From Nitrososphaeria archaeon (lineage in GTDB: Archaea > Thermoproteota > Nitrososphaeria > JACIWG01): a stretch of 7,537 nt of DNA. Location: NCBI GenBank assembly GCA_029776125.1, contig JARVJS010000049.1, forward strand, positions 1-7,537, written 5' to 3'. Of the stretch, positions 1 to 5,647 are shown piece after piece. Positions within the stretch are counted from its first letter, which is position 1. Each line of letters begins with the position of its first letter. Made by a program: the position numbers and the translations under genes. A model generated the notes under the pieces. The model was not told the origin of the DNA. It made no database searches and saw only the letters and a program-made list of their open reading frames with translations.

Positions 1-102
1 TTTTAACTTCAGATAGATCTCCTTTTCCTTTGCACTTAATTTGAAAAAAACATTTTTATCCAGCTGTCTATTATATTTTTCATTATCAAAATTAAATTTC
101 AT
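1..102 (-). CDS. Unrecognised protein, N-terminal 34 codons only
   Basis: An open frame starts with ATG at 102 and runs off the left edge of the window without a stop. The visible peptide begins MKFNFDNEKYNRQL and is rich in Lys, Asn and Phe. I do not recognise the family and assign no function. The start is supported by a TATA-like element (124-131) about 26 bases upstream, which would place the transcript start almost on the ATG, as in leaderless archaeal mRNAs. A weak GAG-type purine run also precedes the ATG. It reads in the same direction as the tRNA-Ile gene upstream of it. Confidence 0.6.
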   Translation of the reverse strand, partial: MKFNFDNEKYNRQLDKNVFFKLSAKEKEIYLKLK

Positions 103-123
103 ACTCTCAAATTTTAAACGCAG

Positions 124-131
124 TATATATT
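124..131 (-). promoter_or_regulatory. TATA box of the truncated left-edge gene
   Basis: On the minus strand this reads AATATATA, about 26 bases before the ATG at 102. That spacing suggests a leaderless or nearly leaderless transcript. Assigned by sequence and spacing only, in an AT-rich background. Confidence 0.4.
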
Positions 132-220
132 TTTAAACATTCTTATTTTTATACCAAAAACACAACTAATAGTATTAAATTTAGCTTAATAAAACGATTG
201 GTTCCCACAAAAATCGATAA

Positions 221-295
221 TGGGCCGGGGGAGATTTGAACTCCCGACCTCGTGATTATCAGTCACGCGCTCCAACCTGGCTAAGCTACCGGCCC
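221..295 (-). tRNA. tRNA-Ile (anticodon GAU)
   Basis: Read on the minus strand this is a complete 75-nt cloverleaf. It has a 7-bp acceptor stem (GGGCCGG/CCGGCCC), a 4-bp D stem (GCTT/GAGC, with one G·U), a perfect 5-bp anticodon stem (CGTGA/TCACG), an anticodon loop CTGATAA giving GAT, a 5-nt variable region and a T stem GGGAG/CTCCC around TTCAAAT. The discriminator is A at 221. CCA is not encoded and would be added after transcription. There is no intron. It decodes AUC/AUU isoleucine codons. A short U-rich stretch (about 209-220 on the minus strand) follows the 3' end and may end transcription. Confidence 0.97.
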
Positions 296-310
296 TTTAA
301 AAATGATCTA

Positions 311-326
311 TTAAAATAATTTTATT
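311..326 (-). promoter_or_regulatory. Probable TATA region of tRNA-Ile
   Basis: The minus strand reads AATAAAATTATTTTAA, centred roughly 20-28 bases before the mature tRNA 5' end at 295. That is the expected place for an archaeal TATA box. The exact 8-mer cannot be fixed because the whole segment is AT-rich. Confidence 0.35.
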
Positions 327-388
327 ACATATTGTAGTGAAACTTAAAATATCTTTCTTTTTTAACATCTCTTTCCATTCATTAAAAC

Positions 389-397
389 TTTATAAAT
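389..397 (+). promoter_or_regulatory. TATA box of the MBL/beta-CASP gene
   Basis: TTTATAAAT-like element preceded by a purine-rich ATTAAAAC that could serve as a TFB recognition element. A start site about 25 bases on (about 418) would leave a leader of roughly 20 nt before the ATG at 437. Confidence 0.5.
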
Positions 398-436
398 TTA
401 TTTAATAATTATTTATCTGGCACCAATTAAATTAGC

Positions 437-1435
437 ATGAGGCAGACAATGAGGATAATACTTTCAGATGGAAGAGTATTAGGTATAGAAACATCTAAAG
501 ATGCAGATATAGTATACATATCACATGCTCATTCTGATCATTCTAGAAAGGGAAATATATTTTCATCGCAACAAACGTTTGACCTTCTTAATTTAGATGG
601 AAAAACATCTATACTACATAAGATAGATAAAGATGTTATTCTACACCCTGCGGGACATATTCTTGGCTCTACGCAAATAGAATTTACAAATGGTCATACA
701 GTTGTATATACTGGGGATATGAAACTTAGGGAAGGTTTTACTAGTGAGAGAGCAAAAATAGTAAAATGTGATGAGTTACATATAGATTGTACATTTGGTC
801 ATCCCGATTTTGAATTTGATTCAAAAGAAATAATTGCTGATAGAATAGATAGATGGACAAGAACAAGATTAATGACAGGAAATAATGTAGTTTTTGGAGC
901 CTATTCAGTAGGAAAGGCTCAAGAGCTTATCTACATATTAAACAAGTATTCAAATATTACTCCTGTAGTTGATCAAAATATAGAAGAAAAATGTAAGGTA
1001 TATGAAAAATATGGGATAAGGCTTGATAGGGTTGTTATTGGTAGTAAAGAAGCTGCTGAAATAATGAAGGATAAGTTTGTTTATATCGTTCCATTCAATC
1101 TTGTTAATCCACAATCAGAAAAATGGTTAACTACTCAATATAAACAAGTTTCATTTGCAATCGTTACAGGTTGGGCTAAAAAGTATAGATATAGGTATCA
1201 CGCTTTTCCTTTAAGCGATCATAGTGGTTTTTCTGAAATATTAAAGTATGTTGAGGAGTCCGGTGCAAAAGAAATCATTTGTCATTATGGAAACGCTGTA
1301 TTCATGAGCAAATACTTACGCTCAAAAGGTTATAACTCCTTTGTAGATAAAGAATGGGAATATAGAAAAAGATGTAACGAACCTTTAAGAAAAAGTTCAA
1401 CTAAAGAACAATTAATGATTTCAATTCAGACTTGA
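437..1435 (+). CDS. Metallo-beta-lactamase/beta-CASP nuclease-like protein (YSH1/SNM1-type)
   Basis: A 332-residue protein with the signatures of zinc-dependent metallo-beta-lactamase nucleases. Visible in order are motif 2 HAHSDH (residues 30-35), motif 3 GHILGS (H74), motif 4 YTGD (D94), beta-CASP motif A-like IDCTFG (D117), AYSVGKAQ (155-162), motif B LSDHS (H262) and motif C CHYGN (H283). The metal ligands therefore appear complete. The TFG-x-P and YSxGKAQ patterns resemble SNM1 and the 'DNA ligase-associated exonuclease' branch of COG1236 more than the longer archaeal CPSF proteins, and there is no N-terminal KH domain. Likely role: a cytoplasmic DNA or RNA 5'-exonuclease/endonuclease; the substrate cannot be told from sequence. 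There is no clear Shine-Dalgarno site. An alternative ATG lies at 449. The gene converges on a pseudogene 19 bases downstream. Confidence 0.87.
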   Translation: MRQTMRIILSDGRVLGIETSKDADIVYISHAHSDHSRKGNIFSSQQTFDLLNLDGKTSILHKIDKDVILHPAGHILGSTQIEFTNGHTVVYTGDMKLREGFTSERAKIVKCDELHIDCTFGHPDFEFDSKEIIADRIDRWTRTRLMTGNNVVFGAYSVGKAQELIYILNKYSNITPVVDQNIEEKCKVYEKYGIRLDRVVIGSKEAAEIMKDKFVYIVPFNLVNPQSEKWLTTQYKQVSFAIVTGWAKKYRYRYHAFPLSDHSGFSEILKYVEESGAKEIICHYGNAVFMSKYLRSKGYNSFVDKEWEYRKRCNEPLRKSSTKEQLMISIQT

Positions 1436-1454
1436 TCTAACCATATTCTCAAAT

Positions 1455-2362
1455 TTAACAACTCATATGCTTCCTTAAAAATTTGTAAGCATAAATTATT
1501 GAACGTATTAATCCAATTGTTTCAATCATATTATCTTTTCATTTTTTAAGGTCTCCAAGTATACCTTTTCCAGGTATTAAAACAAGCTCTGTTTTTTATT
1601 TTCTTGTTTTAGTGTTTTATATATCTTCAAGGAGCCATAACTGGAACTATATAATCCATGATTCCATGTTCGATTAATAAAGGTACTTTCAAATTCTTAC
1701 AGTAAGTAATTGGCGATCCATTAGTAAATAAGTATCTATCAGAAGTATTAGTTATCCCTAAACTTTCAACATAATTATTACAATCTGATAAAATCCTGCG
1801 AGTATTTTCAGGTATATCTCTTTCTTTAAGCTTGTTTTTCATATACTCAATTGCTTTGCTAAATCACCAAAAGGCGAAATAGATATTCCACATTTGATAT
1901 TATGTCTTTCTATGAATTCTTGTGAAGAACAGGTTTTATATACAACAATGTTTCCACCACTTATCCGATTATTGCACTTCTATTCTCTAATAGTTTTTTT
2001 CTTGATATTTAGTTTTAAGAAAATCAAATACATCCATATAATCTTCTGCCTCTGCGCTTTTTAGTCCCTTCTTGATCTTACAATAAATGCCAGGTAACCA
2101 AGGCAGGCGATAATTTTACCAACCATTGAAAAGTTAAAAAGATCTCTTTTATATCTGCTATCAAACGCAATTAAAGGTAAAGGATCTTTTGTATCTTGGC
2201 TCTATATTGTTCCTTTAATGGCTCTTTATTTCTATTGAGGTACCAGAACCTATTTGATTTTATTTCATTTATTTTTCTTAAATTCCAGATTAGACTTGGA
2301 AGATAAAATGCAGCTTGAAGAGCGAAGCTAATCAAAGATGGAGTATCATTTATCAAATACAC
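1455..2362 (-). pseudogene. Decayed alpha/beta-hydrolase gene (six frameshifts, internal stop)
   Basis: Reading the minus strand and switching frame gives one continuous alpha/beta-hydrolase-like protein in seven pieces. They end near 2171, 2061, 1987, 1839, 1627, 1577 and 1455. Piece 1 begins VYLINDTPS (GTG at 2362). Piece 2 has GKIIACLGYLAFIV, the typical strand before the nucleophile region. Piece 3 has EDYMDVFDFLK. Piece 4 has ISGGN (1950-1964), a degraded GxSxGG nucleophile elbow. Piece 5 ends VPLLIEHGIMDYIVPV, the usual acid-loop signature (HGxxDxxVP). Piece 7 has ELVLIPGKGILGD, where the catalytic His of GKGH is Ile, then a TGA at 1539-1541, then an in-frame tail ending LRKHMSC. Six frame changes plus a stop and a lost His make this non-functional. 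The ancestor was probably a dienelactone-hydrolase or prolyl-oligopeptidase-like enzyme. An N-terminal part may reach about 2452, where an ATG lies about 20 bases after a TATA-like element (2468-2475). Confidence 0.85.
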
Positions 2363-2518
2363 ATTTTCTATTTTTTCTTTCTAGATGTTTGATTTTGTTC
2401 ATTGAAAATTTCATTTCTTAATTTATATTTTTCCCATATCAAAATAAAACATTCGGTATATATTATTATTTAAAGTTTAAAGACTACTATGAGTTTATTG
2501 AAAATTTGTGTAATTGAT

Positions 2519-2569
2519 CGAAAAAAAAAGTAAAAATAAAAACAAAAAAAAAGAAACCTACAAGGGTTT
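2519..2569 (-). terminator. Terminator of the TRAM gene (hairpin plus U tracts)
   Basis: On the minus strand, 19 bases after the TRAM stop codon, AAACC/GGTTT (2554-2569) forms a 5-bp hairpin. It is followed by consecutive U runs of nine, five, five and nine in about 35 bases. Multiple U tracts are the usual archaeal intrinsic termination signal. It also insulates the pseudogene downstream. Confidence 0.75.
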
Positions 2570-2587
2570 ATTAACGCATTATGAGTT

Positions 2588-2833
2588 TTATATTTTTTCT
2601 CCTACTGCGCTTTTTCCACGGACTTGCATTATTTTTACTTTACAAGATTCTCCTGTAGACGTTCCAGGGACGAATATAACAAATCCTTGGATTTTTCCTA
2701 TTCCGTCTCCCTTCTCACCAACGGCTTCTATTGTAAGGTCAATTTCGTCACCTTCCTTTACAGGTTTAGGTGCAAAATTTCCGCGGCCGCGAAATCTTCC
2801 GCGTCTAAATCCGCCACGTCTTTCTTCTTCCAT
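2588..2833 (-). CDS. RGG-TRAM small RNA-binding protein
   Basis: An 81-residue protein. Residues 5-19 form an Arg/Gly-rich tail (RRGGFRRGRFRGRG). From about residue 24 to the end is a single TRAM domain, a five-stranded OB-like RNA-binding fold. Its hallmark is GEKGDGIGKIQGFVIFVPG, followed by GESCKVKI. Free-standing archaeal TRAM proteins are known as RNA chaperones comparable to bacterial cold-shock proteins, so the likely role is unfolding or protecting mRNA and tRNA in the cytoplasm. The RGG tail would add non-specific RNA affinity (inference). The start ATG at 2833 has a good Shine-Dalgarno site, GGAGTG, 7 bases upstream. The gene has its own terminator and apparently a leader of about 130 nt, so it is monocistronic. 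Confidence 0.92.
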   Translation of the reverse strand: MEEERRGGFRRGRFRGRGNFAPKPVKEGDEIDLTIEAVGEKGDGIGKIQGFVIFVPGTSTGESCKVKIMQVRGKSAVGEKI

Positions 2834-2934
2834 TATTTCACACTCCAGATTCTGTCTTTAGTGGGACGTATTCTTTTTCTCAATCAAGCAAAGCAAAATC
2901 AGCAAATCATATTAGACGTACTGTTTGTTTTCTT

Positions 2935-2958
2935 GTGAGAATTAGTTTTTAATCCCAC
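2935..2958 (-). promoter_or_regulatory. Hairpin near the 5' end of the TRAM mRNA leader
   Basis: In the minus-strand RNA, GUGGGA (2958-2953) pairs with UCUCAC (2940-2935), including one G·U. Three more pairs (UUA/UAA) follow beyond a bulged U, with an AAAAC loop. If the TATA box at 2987-2995 is used, this hairpin begins about 8 nt into the transcript. The same GUGGGA could instead pair perfectly with UCCCAC at 2861-2866, just upstream of the ribosome-binding site, so two exclusive folds are possible. Confidence 0.4.
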
Positions 2959-2986
2959 ATACTTTGTAATATAATATCAGATAATG

Positions 2987-2995
2987 TTTATATAT
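2987..2995 (-). promoter_or_regulatory. Probable TATA box of the TRAM gene
   Basis: The minus strand reads ATATATAAA, the strongest TATA-like element upstream of the TRAM gene. It predicts a start near 2965 and a leader of about 132 nt, long for an archaeal mRNA. A weaker candidate near 2905-2914 would give a leader of about 50 nt. The element is partly symmetric and could also serve the + strand gene. Confidence 0.45.
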
Positions 2996-3035
2996 CTATG
3001 TATCTTCTATTTTTAGCACGATTGTAATTATTAAG

Positions 3036-3045
3036 TTTTTAAATT
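3036..3045 (+). promoter_or_regulatory. Probable TATA box of the KaiC-like gene
   Basis: TTTTTAAATT centred near 3041 would start transcription near 3066 and give a leader of about 24 nt containing the Shine-Dalgarno site AGGTGG at 3080-3085. Confidence 0.4.
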
Positions 3046-3089
3046 TAATCTGACATTAATTAATAGAATAATAAAATATAGGTGGTATT

Positions 3090-3773
3090 TTGCCAAATAA
3101 CAGAAAAGATGAGAAATTAGATATTCAAGAGGAAACAGCTTCTTTTTTAGACATTAATCCAAAAGAAATGAAACGTTCTCTAATTTCAAATATAAAGAAA
3201 CAATTGATTCTTTTTCCTATATCTCCCTTTACTACAGACATCGTTCTTTCATATAAAATAGTCTATGATTTTCTAACTTCAAATCCAAATAAAAAAGCAG
3301 TATGGTTTTCAATTGATAAGCCAGTTAATAAAGTTATTAAGGAATTCAAAGAAAATGGATTTGATATTCAAGATCATAGTGAAAGAATAATCTTTATTGA
3401 TGCAATTAGTAAGCCAATTGCAGATTCAAAGAATAATAAAAATTTTTCTTTCAAATTTATAGAAAATCCAGACAATCTAGTTGAGATTTCAATGACGCTT
3501 CAAGATGTATTTTCCGATCCAGCGATTGAAATTGCAGTGATCGATTCTTTAAATGGTATTCTCGCATTTAATAGCGAAAAAAATGTGTTAAAATTTATGC
3601 GCTTTTTGTCAACTATTGCAGAAGAAACAGACACAGCAATTATATCAGTTTTTTATAAAGATGAATATCCTAAGGAGTTAGAATCAGCATTTCAAATTCC
3701 TTGTGATGGGTTGCTTCAAGTAAATGACGACAAAATAGTCTTAAAAAAGAAATTAGAGACAATAACAATTTGA
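3090..3773 (+). CDS. KaiC/RecA-fold protein lacking a P-loop
   Basis: A 227-residue cytoplasmic protein shaped like the RecA/KaiC core. There is a first strand QLILFP (38-43), then the place where Walker A should be, here PISPFTTDI (43-51) with no GxxxxGK[ST]. A second strand AVWFSIDKP (70-78) follows, then RIIFIDAISK (99-108), a Walker B-like strand IEIAVIDSLNGIL (147-158, D152) and TAIISVFYK (182-190). This matches a family of archaeal RecA-superfamily proteins, distantly like ArlH/FlaH, in which the P-loop is replaced. ATP hydrolysis is therefore unlikely and a binding or regulatory role is inferred. The TTG start is chosen because AGGTGG (3080-3085) sits at ideal spacing; the next ATG is at codon 27. 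It probably shares a transcript with the membrane protein gene 39 bases downstream. Confidence 0.78.
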   Translation: MPNNRKDEKLDIQEETASFLDINPKEMKRSLISNIKKQLILFPISPFTTDIVLSYKIVYDFLTSNPNKKAVWFSIDKPVNKVIKEFKENGFDIQDHSERIIFIDAISKPIADSKNNKNFSFKFIENPDNLVEISMTLQDVFSDPAIEIAVIDSLNGILAFNSEKNVLKFMRFLSTIAEETDTAIISVFYKDEYPKELESAFQIPCDGLLQVNDDKIVLKKKLETITI

Positions 3774-3812
3774 CTTATACATGGTCATTGTTGTTATTGA
3801 CAGAGTGATTTA

Positions 3813-4856
3813 ATGAAGAGGTTTATTATACTTATTACATTTTGTATAATTTTTCTTCCCTTAACTTCTTCTTCAGAAATAGCAAATGAACAGCTCTTTG
3901 TAAATATTAAAACAGTAGACACAATTATTAATATAAATACAACTACAAATTTAAGTAGAGTAATCCCTAATTATGAATATATTATTCCAATAACAATTAG
4001 TTGGAATATTCCTGCTACTTCTCTAAAAAATATAAATGCGGAAAATATTACTATATTTATCAAAGCCACAGTTGAAAGCGGAAATGAATTTGTCTATTTT
4101 AAAGATGGCAGTAAAAAAATTAATGTTAGCTATATCATACTAGTTTGTTATCTAGATAAAAAATCATTAAGTGAATCGTTATGTAGTTTTAATTCAAGCT
4201 TGACAAAATCAATAAATGCTTATGTTTATTTAAACAGTTCAAAATCAAATGAAATAAATTCAACTATACTTTTTAGTGCAAGTTTAACCCCATTCGAGGA
4301 TTTTATTCCTATATATCAGGAATCTCTATCTCTTAAAAAAGAATTGGACGAAATTAAAAAGAATGCAAACATTTCAGATCCAAACCTAGAAAGTAAAATT
4401 AACAAAATAGAGGAAGCTATCAACACTTTCCATATAGAAGAAGCAAGAACTGGAATTACAGATATTAATTTAAAGACAGGCAATATACTTGGCTTATTTT
4501 CTTTGATACCTGCTAAAATTAATTCATTTTTGATGTCTCTCTTTAGTTTCTTAGCTCCAAATTCAGAAGTTTATATTCCAATTGTCTTATCAATCATAAT
4601 AATTATATCTTCTCTGATTCTAAATCTCAGAAAAGGGTCAAAGTACGGGATAATGGGAGTTGCAATATTGGTTCTTTTAGCGTCTATATTTTCATTATTG
4701 AACCAATTAATTTTGATTTTAATTGACTTATTATTAATTATATTAATTCTTTCTATTATATATGCTAGAAAAAATAACGATAAGAAAAGGTTCAGATCAG
4801 GTGATAATTATCTAGACTTGGATTATGAAGAACTTATAAAGAGAAGAAATAAATAA
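3813..4856 (+). CDS. Signal-peptide protein with glycosylatable ectodomain and three membrane helices
   Basis: A 347-residue protein that I cannot assign to a named family. Residues 1-21 are a signal peptide (MKRF, hydrophobic core, LTSSS). Residues 22-165 form a predicted beta-rich outside domain. Eight N-x-S/T sequons lie at N42, N46, N78, N104, N127, N141, N149 and N186, which fits archaeal N-glycosylation. C112 and C124 could form a disulfide. Residues 168-222 are charged and heptad-like, probably coiled coil. Membrane helices are at about 252-271, 278-297 and 299-318. Basic clusters after helix 1 (LRKGSK) and helix 3 (ARKNNDKKRFR) put the 29-residue tail in the cytoplasm. The upstream gene ends 39 bases before the ATG, so an operon with the KaiC-like protein is likely. 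A weak GAGTGAT precedes the start. Its stop lies 17 bases from the 3' end of the convergent RNase P RNA gene. Confidence 0.72.
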   Translation: MKRFIILITFCIIFLPLTSSSEIANEQLFVNIKTVDTIININTTTNLSRVIPNYEYIIPITISWNIPATSLKNINAENITIFIKATVESGNEFVYFKDGSKKINVSYIILVCYLDKKSLSESLCSFNSSLTKSINAYVYLNSSKSNEINSTILFSASLTPFEDFIPIYQESLSLKKELDEIKKNANISDPNLESKINKIEEAINTFHIEEARTGITDINLKTGNILGLFSLIPAKINSFLMSLFSFLAPNSEVYIPIVLSIIIIISSLILNLRKGSKYGIMGVAILVLLASIFSLLNQLILILIDLLLIILILSIIYARKNNDKKRFRSGDNYLDLDYEELIKRRNK

Positions 4857-4870
4857 AAATCTAAAAATAT
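4851..4870 (-). terminator. U-rich terminator of RNase P RNA
   Basis: Just beyond the 3' strand of helix P1 the minus strand reads ATATTTTTAGATTTTTATTT, with two U5 runs. This is a plausible archaeal U-tract terminator. It overlaps the last codons of the convergent membrane protein gene. Confidence 0.5.
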
Positions 4871-4873
4871 GAC

Positions 4874-5164
4874 GGAGCGGCAGACTATAGTCGATCTTTT
4901 GTACATGCAGCATTCGACTAAGCGGCTCAAAGGCCTTGCATCTCATCGTGTGATGTGAGTCGTTTCATTCAACTGTATCGTCTCCTTTCGTCATTCTCAT
5001 CCTTTACAGTTGATTCGTTTCTAGTCTCACACCATGCCCTTAAAGCATTTTTTCACTCGATGGATCGAACTTCCTCAGAAATAACAGAGTTTTTCGAACT
5101 CTTTAACACATCTGCTATTTGAGATCGACAACTGTTATTTCCGTTAGCTGCAGTCCACCACTCC
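4874..5164 (-). ncRNA. rnpB: RNase P RNA
   Basis: This stretch has no ORF and a higher GC content than its surroundings. On the minus strand it shows the RNase P RNA plan. Helix P1 pairs GGAGTGGTGGAC (5164-5153) with GTCTGCCGCTCC (4885-4874), 12 bp with three G·U. Helix P2 pairs GAAATAACAG with CTGTTATTTC. Conserved region I follows directly, GAGGAAGTTCGATC (5076-5063). It pairs with region V ACAAAAGATCGACT (4902-4889) to give P4, with the universal bulged U. AGAAACGAATC (5022-5012) fits region II/III and GCAAGGCC (4939-4932) is region IV. CAACTGTA/TACAGTTG is a further 8-bp arm. About 291 nt is in the archaeal size range. The RNA is the catalytic part of the enzyme that cuts tRNA 5' leaders, working with several proteins encoded elsewhere. 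Its own TATA box lies 26 bases upstream. Confidence 0.93.
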
Positions 5165-5185
5165 AAAATATTTACTAAATCAGAG

Positions 5186-5193
5186 TATATAAA
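5186..5193 (-). promoter_or_regulatory. TATA box of RNase P RNA
   Basis: The minus strand reads TTTATATA, centred 26 bases before position 5164, the first paired base of helix P1. The box and the RNA end therefore support each other. A purine-containing GTTAGA upstream could be the TFB element. Confidence 0.75.
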
Positions 5194-5215
5194 TCTAACT
5201 TTTAATCTAAAGATT

Positions 5216-5240
5216 GAAAGAAAAGATAAAAAAAGATTTA
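5216..5240 (-). terminator. U-tract terminator after the small membrane protein
   Basis: Seven bases after the stop of the small membrane protein the minus strand contains TTTTTTT (5234-5228) and two T4/T3 runs. It lies just upstream of the RNase P RNA promoter, so it would separate the tRNA-Lys/membrane protein transcript from that gene. Confidence 0.5.
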
Positions 5241-5247
5241 AAATAAG

Positions 5248-5439
5248 TTAATCCTTTGCACCAATGGCCTTGTAGATCATGTCTAATATGCAGAATCCAG
5301 TAAACGCACCTTGGATCATCATTAAAGCCACAAAAGCAGCAAATGCAATGCCTATTGTCACATTACCACTATACGCCAAAAACGCACCTAAAAGAATAAG
5401 TAATCCTCTTCCAATGTCTCTAATTTGTGTTATTTTCAT
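5248..5439 (-). CDS. Small YgaP/DUF2892-like membrane protein
   Basis: A 63-residue protein with two short hydrophobic helices (about 10-24 and 28-43) joined by YSGNVT. It ends with the block GAFTGFCILDMIYKAIGA (44-61), which resembles the conserved LQSAFTGFCP-type C-terminus of the YgaP-like transmembrane family (DUF2892). Function is unknown; in some bacteria this domain is attached to a rhodanese. C50 corresponds to the conserved Cys, though the usual Pro after it is Ile here. The start is firm: AAAGGAGAG (5453-5445) is one of the best Shine-Dalgarno sites in the window, 5 bases before the ATG. The tRNA-Lys gene ends only 27 bases upstream on the same strand with no U-tract between, so they are probably cotranscribed. 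Confidence 0.82.
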   Translation of the reverse strand: MKITQIRDIGRGLLILLGAFLAYSGNVTIGIAFAAFVALMMIQGAFTGFCILDMIYKAIGAKD

Positions 5440-5466
5440 ATTTTCTCTCCTTTACAATATTTTTAA

Positions 5467-5541
5467 CGGGCCCGAGGGGATTTGAACCCCTGACCTGCCG
5501 GTTAAAAGCCGGACGCTCTGGCCAAGCTGAGCTACGGGCCC
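5467..5541 (-). tRNA. tRNA-Lys (anticodon UUU)
   Basis: A minus-strand cloverleaf of 75 nt. It has an acceptor stem GGGCCCG/CGGGCCC, a D stem GCTC/GAGC with a 10-nt loop, an anticodon loop CTTTTAA giving TTT, a T stem AGGGG/CCCCT around TTCAAAT and a discriminator G at 5467. CCA is not encoded and there is no intron. The anticodon stem TCCGG/CCGGC has four pairs, and position 27-43 is a U·C mismatch. A possible TATA element (ATATTTAC, 5571-5564) sits about 26 bases upstream. RNase P RNA, which would process this tRNA, is encoded 300 bases downstream on the same strand. Confidence 0.96.
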
Positions 5542-5620
5542 ATAAAAACATAAAAGAGTTTAGTAAATATTATTGCCAGATTATTTTATTAAATGTTTCT
5601 ATTTTAACTGAACGACCGTT

Positions 5621-5628
5621 TTTTATAT
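5621..5628 (+). promoter_or_regulatory. TATA box in front of the decayed gene at 5648
   Basis: TTTTATAT lies about 23 bases before an ATG at 5648, a spacing that suits a leaderless transcript. It supports the view that the broken frames downstream were once a gene. Confidence 0.4.
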
Positions 5629-5647
5629 GTAGTTTTCAAAATAAAAA

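Noticed and set aside
1467..1492. Inverted repeat ATGCTT/AAGCAT after the beta-CASP gene as a terminator
   Set aside because: It is a 6-bp stem with a long AT loop and no U tract after it, and it falls inside the tail of the hydrolase pseudogene.
1627..1842. A free-standing 71-residue minus-strand gene
   Set aside because: It is only one frame segment of the hydrolase pseudogene; homology-like signal continues on both sides in other frames.
2171..2362. A free-standing 63-residue minus-strand gene
   Set aside because: It is the first segment of the same pseudogene, and the following frame continues the protein.
2514..2938. Two overlapping + strand open frames across the TRAM gene (2514-2861 and 2624-2938)
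   Set aside because: They are antisense to the well-supported TRAM gene, show no domain, and the first starts in the poly-A terminator tract.
5279..5485. + strand open frame over the small membrane protein
   Set aside because: It is the shadow of the YgaP-like gene, which has a strong Shine-Dalgarno site on the other strand.
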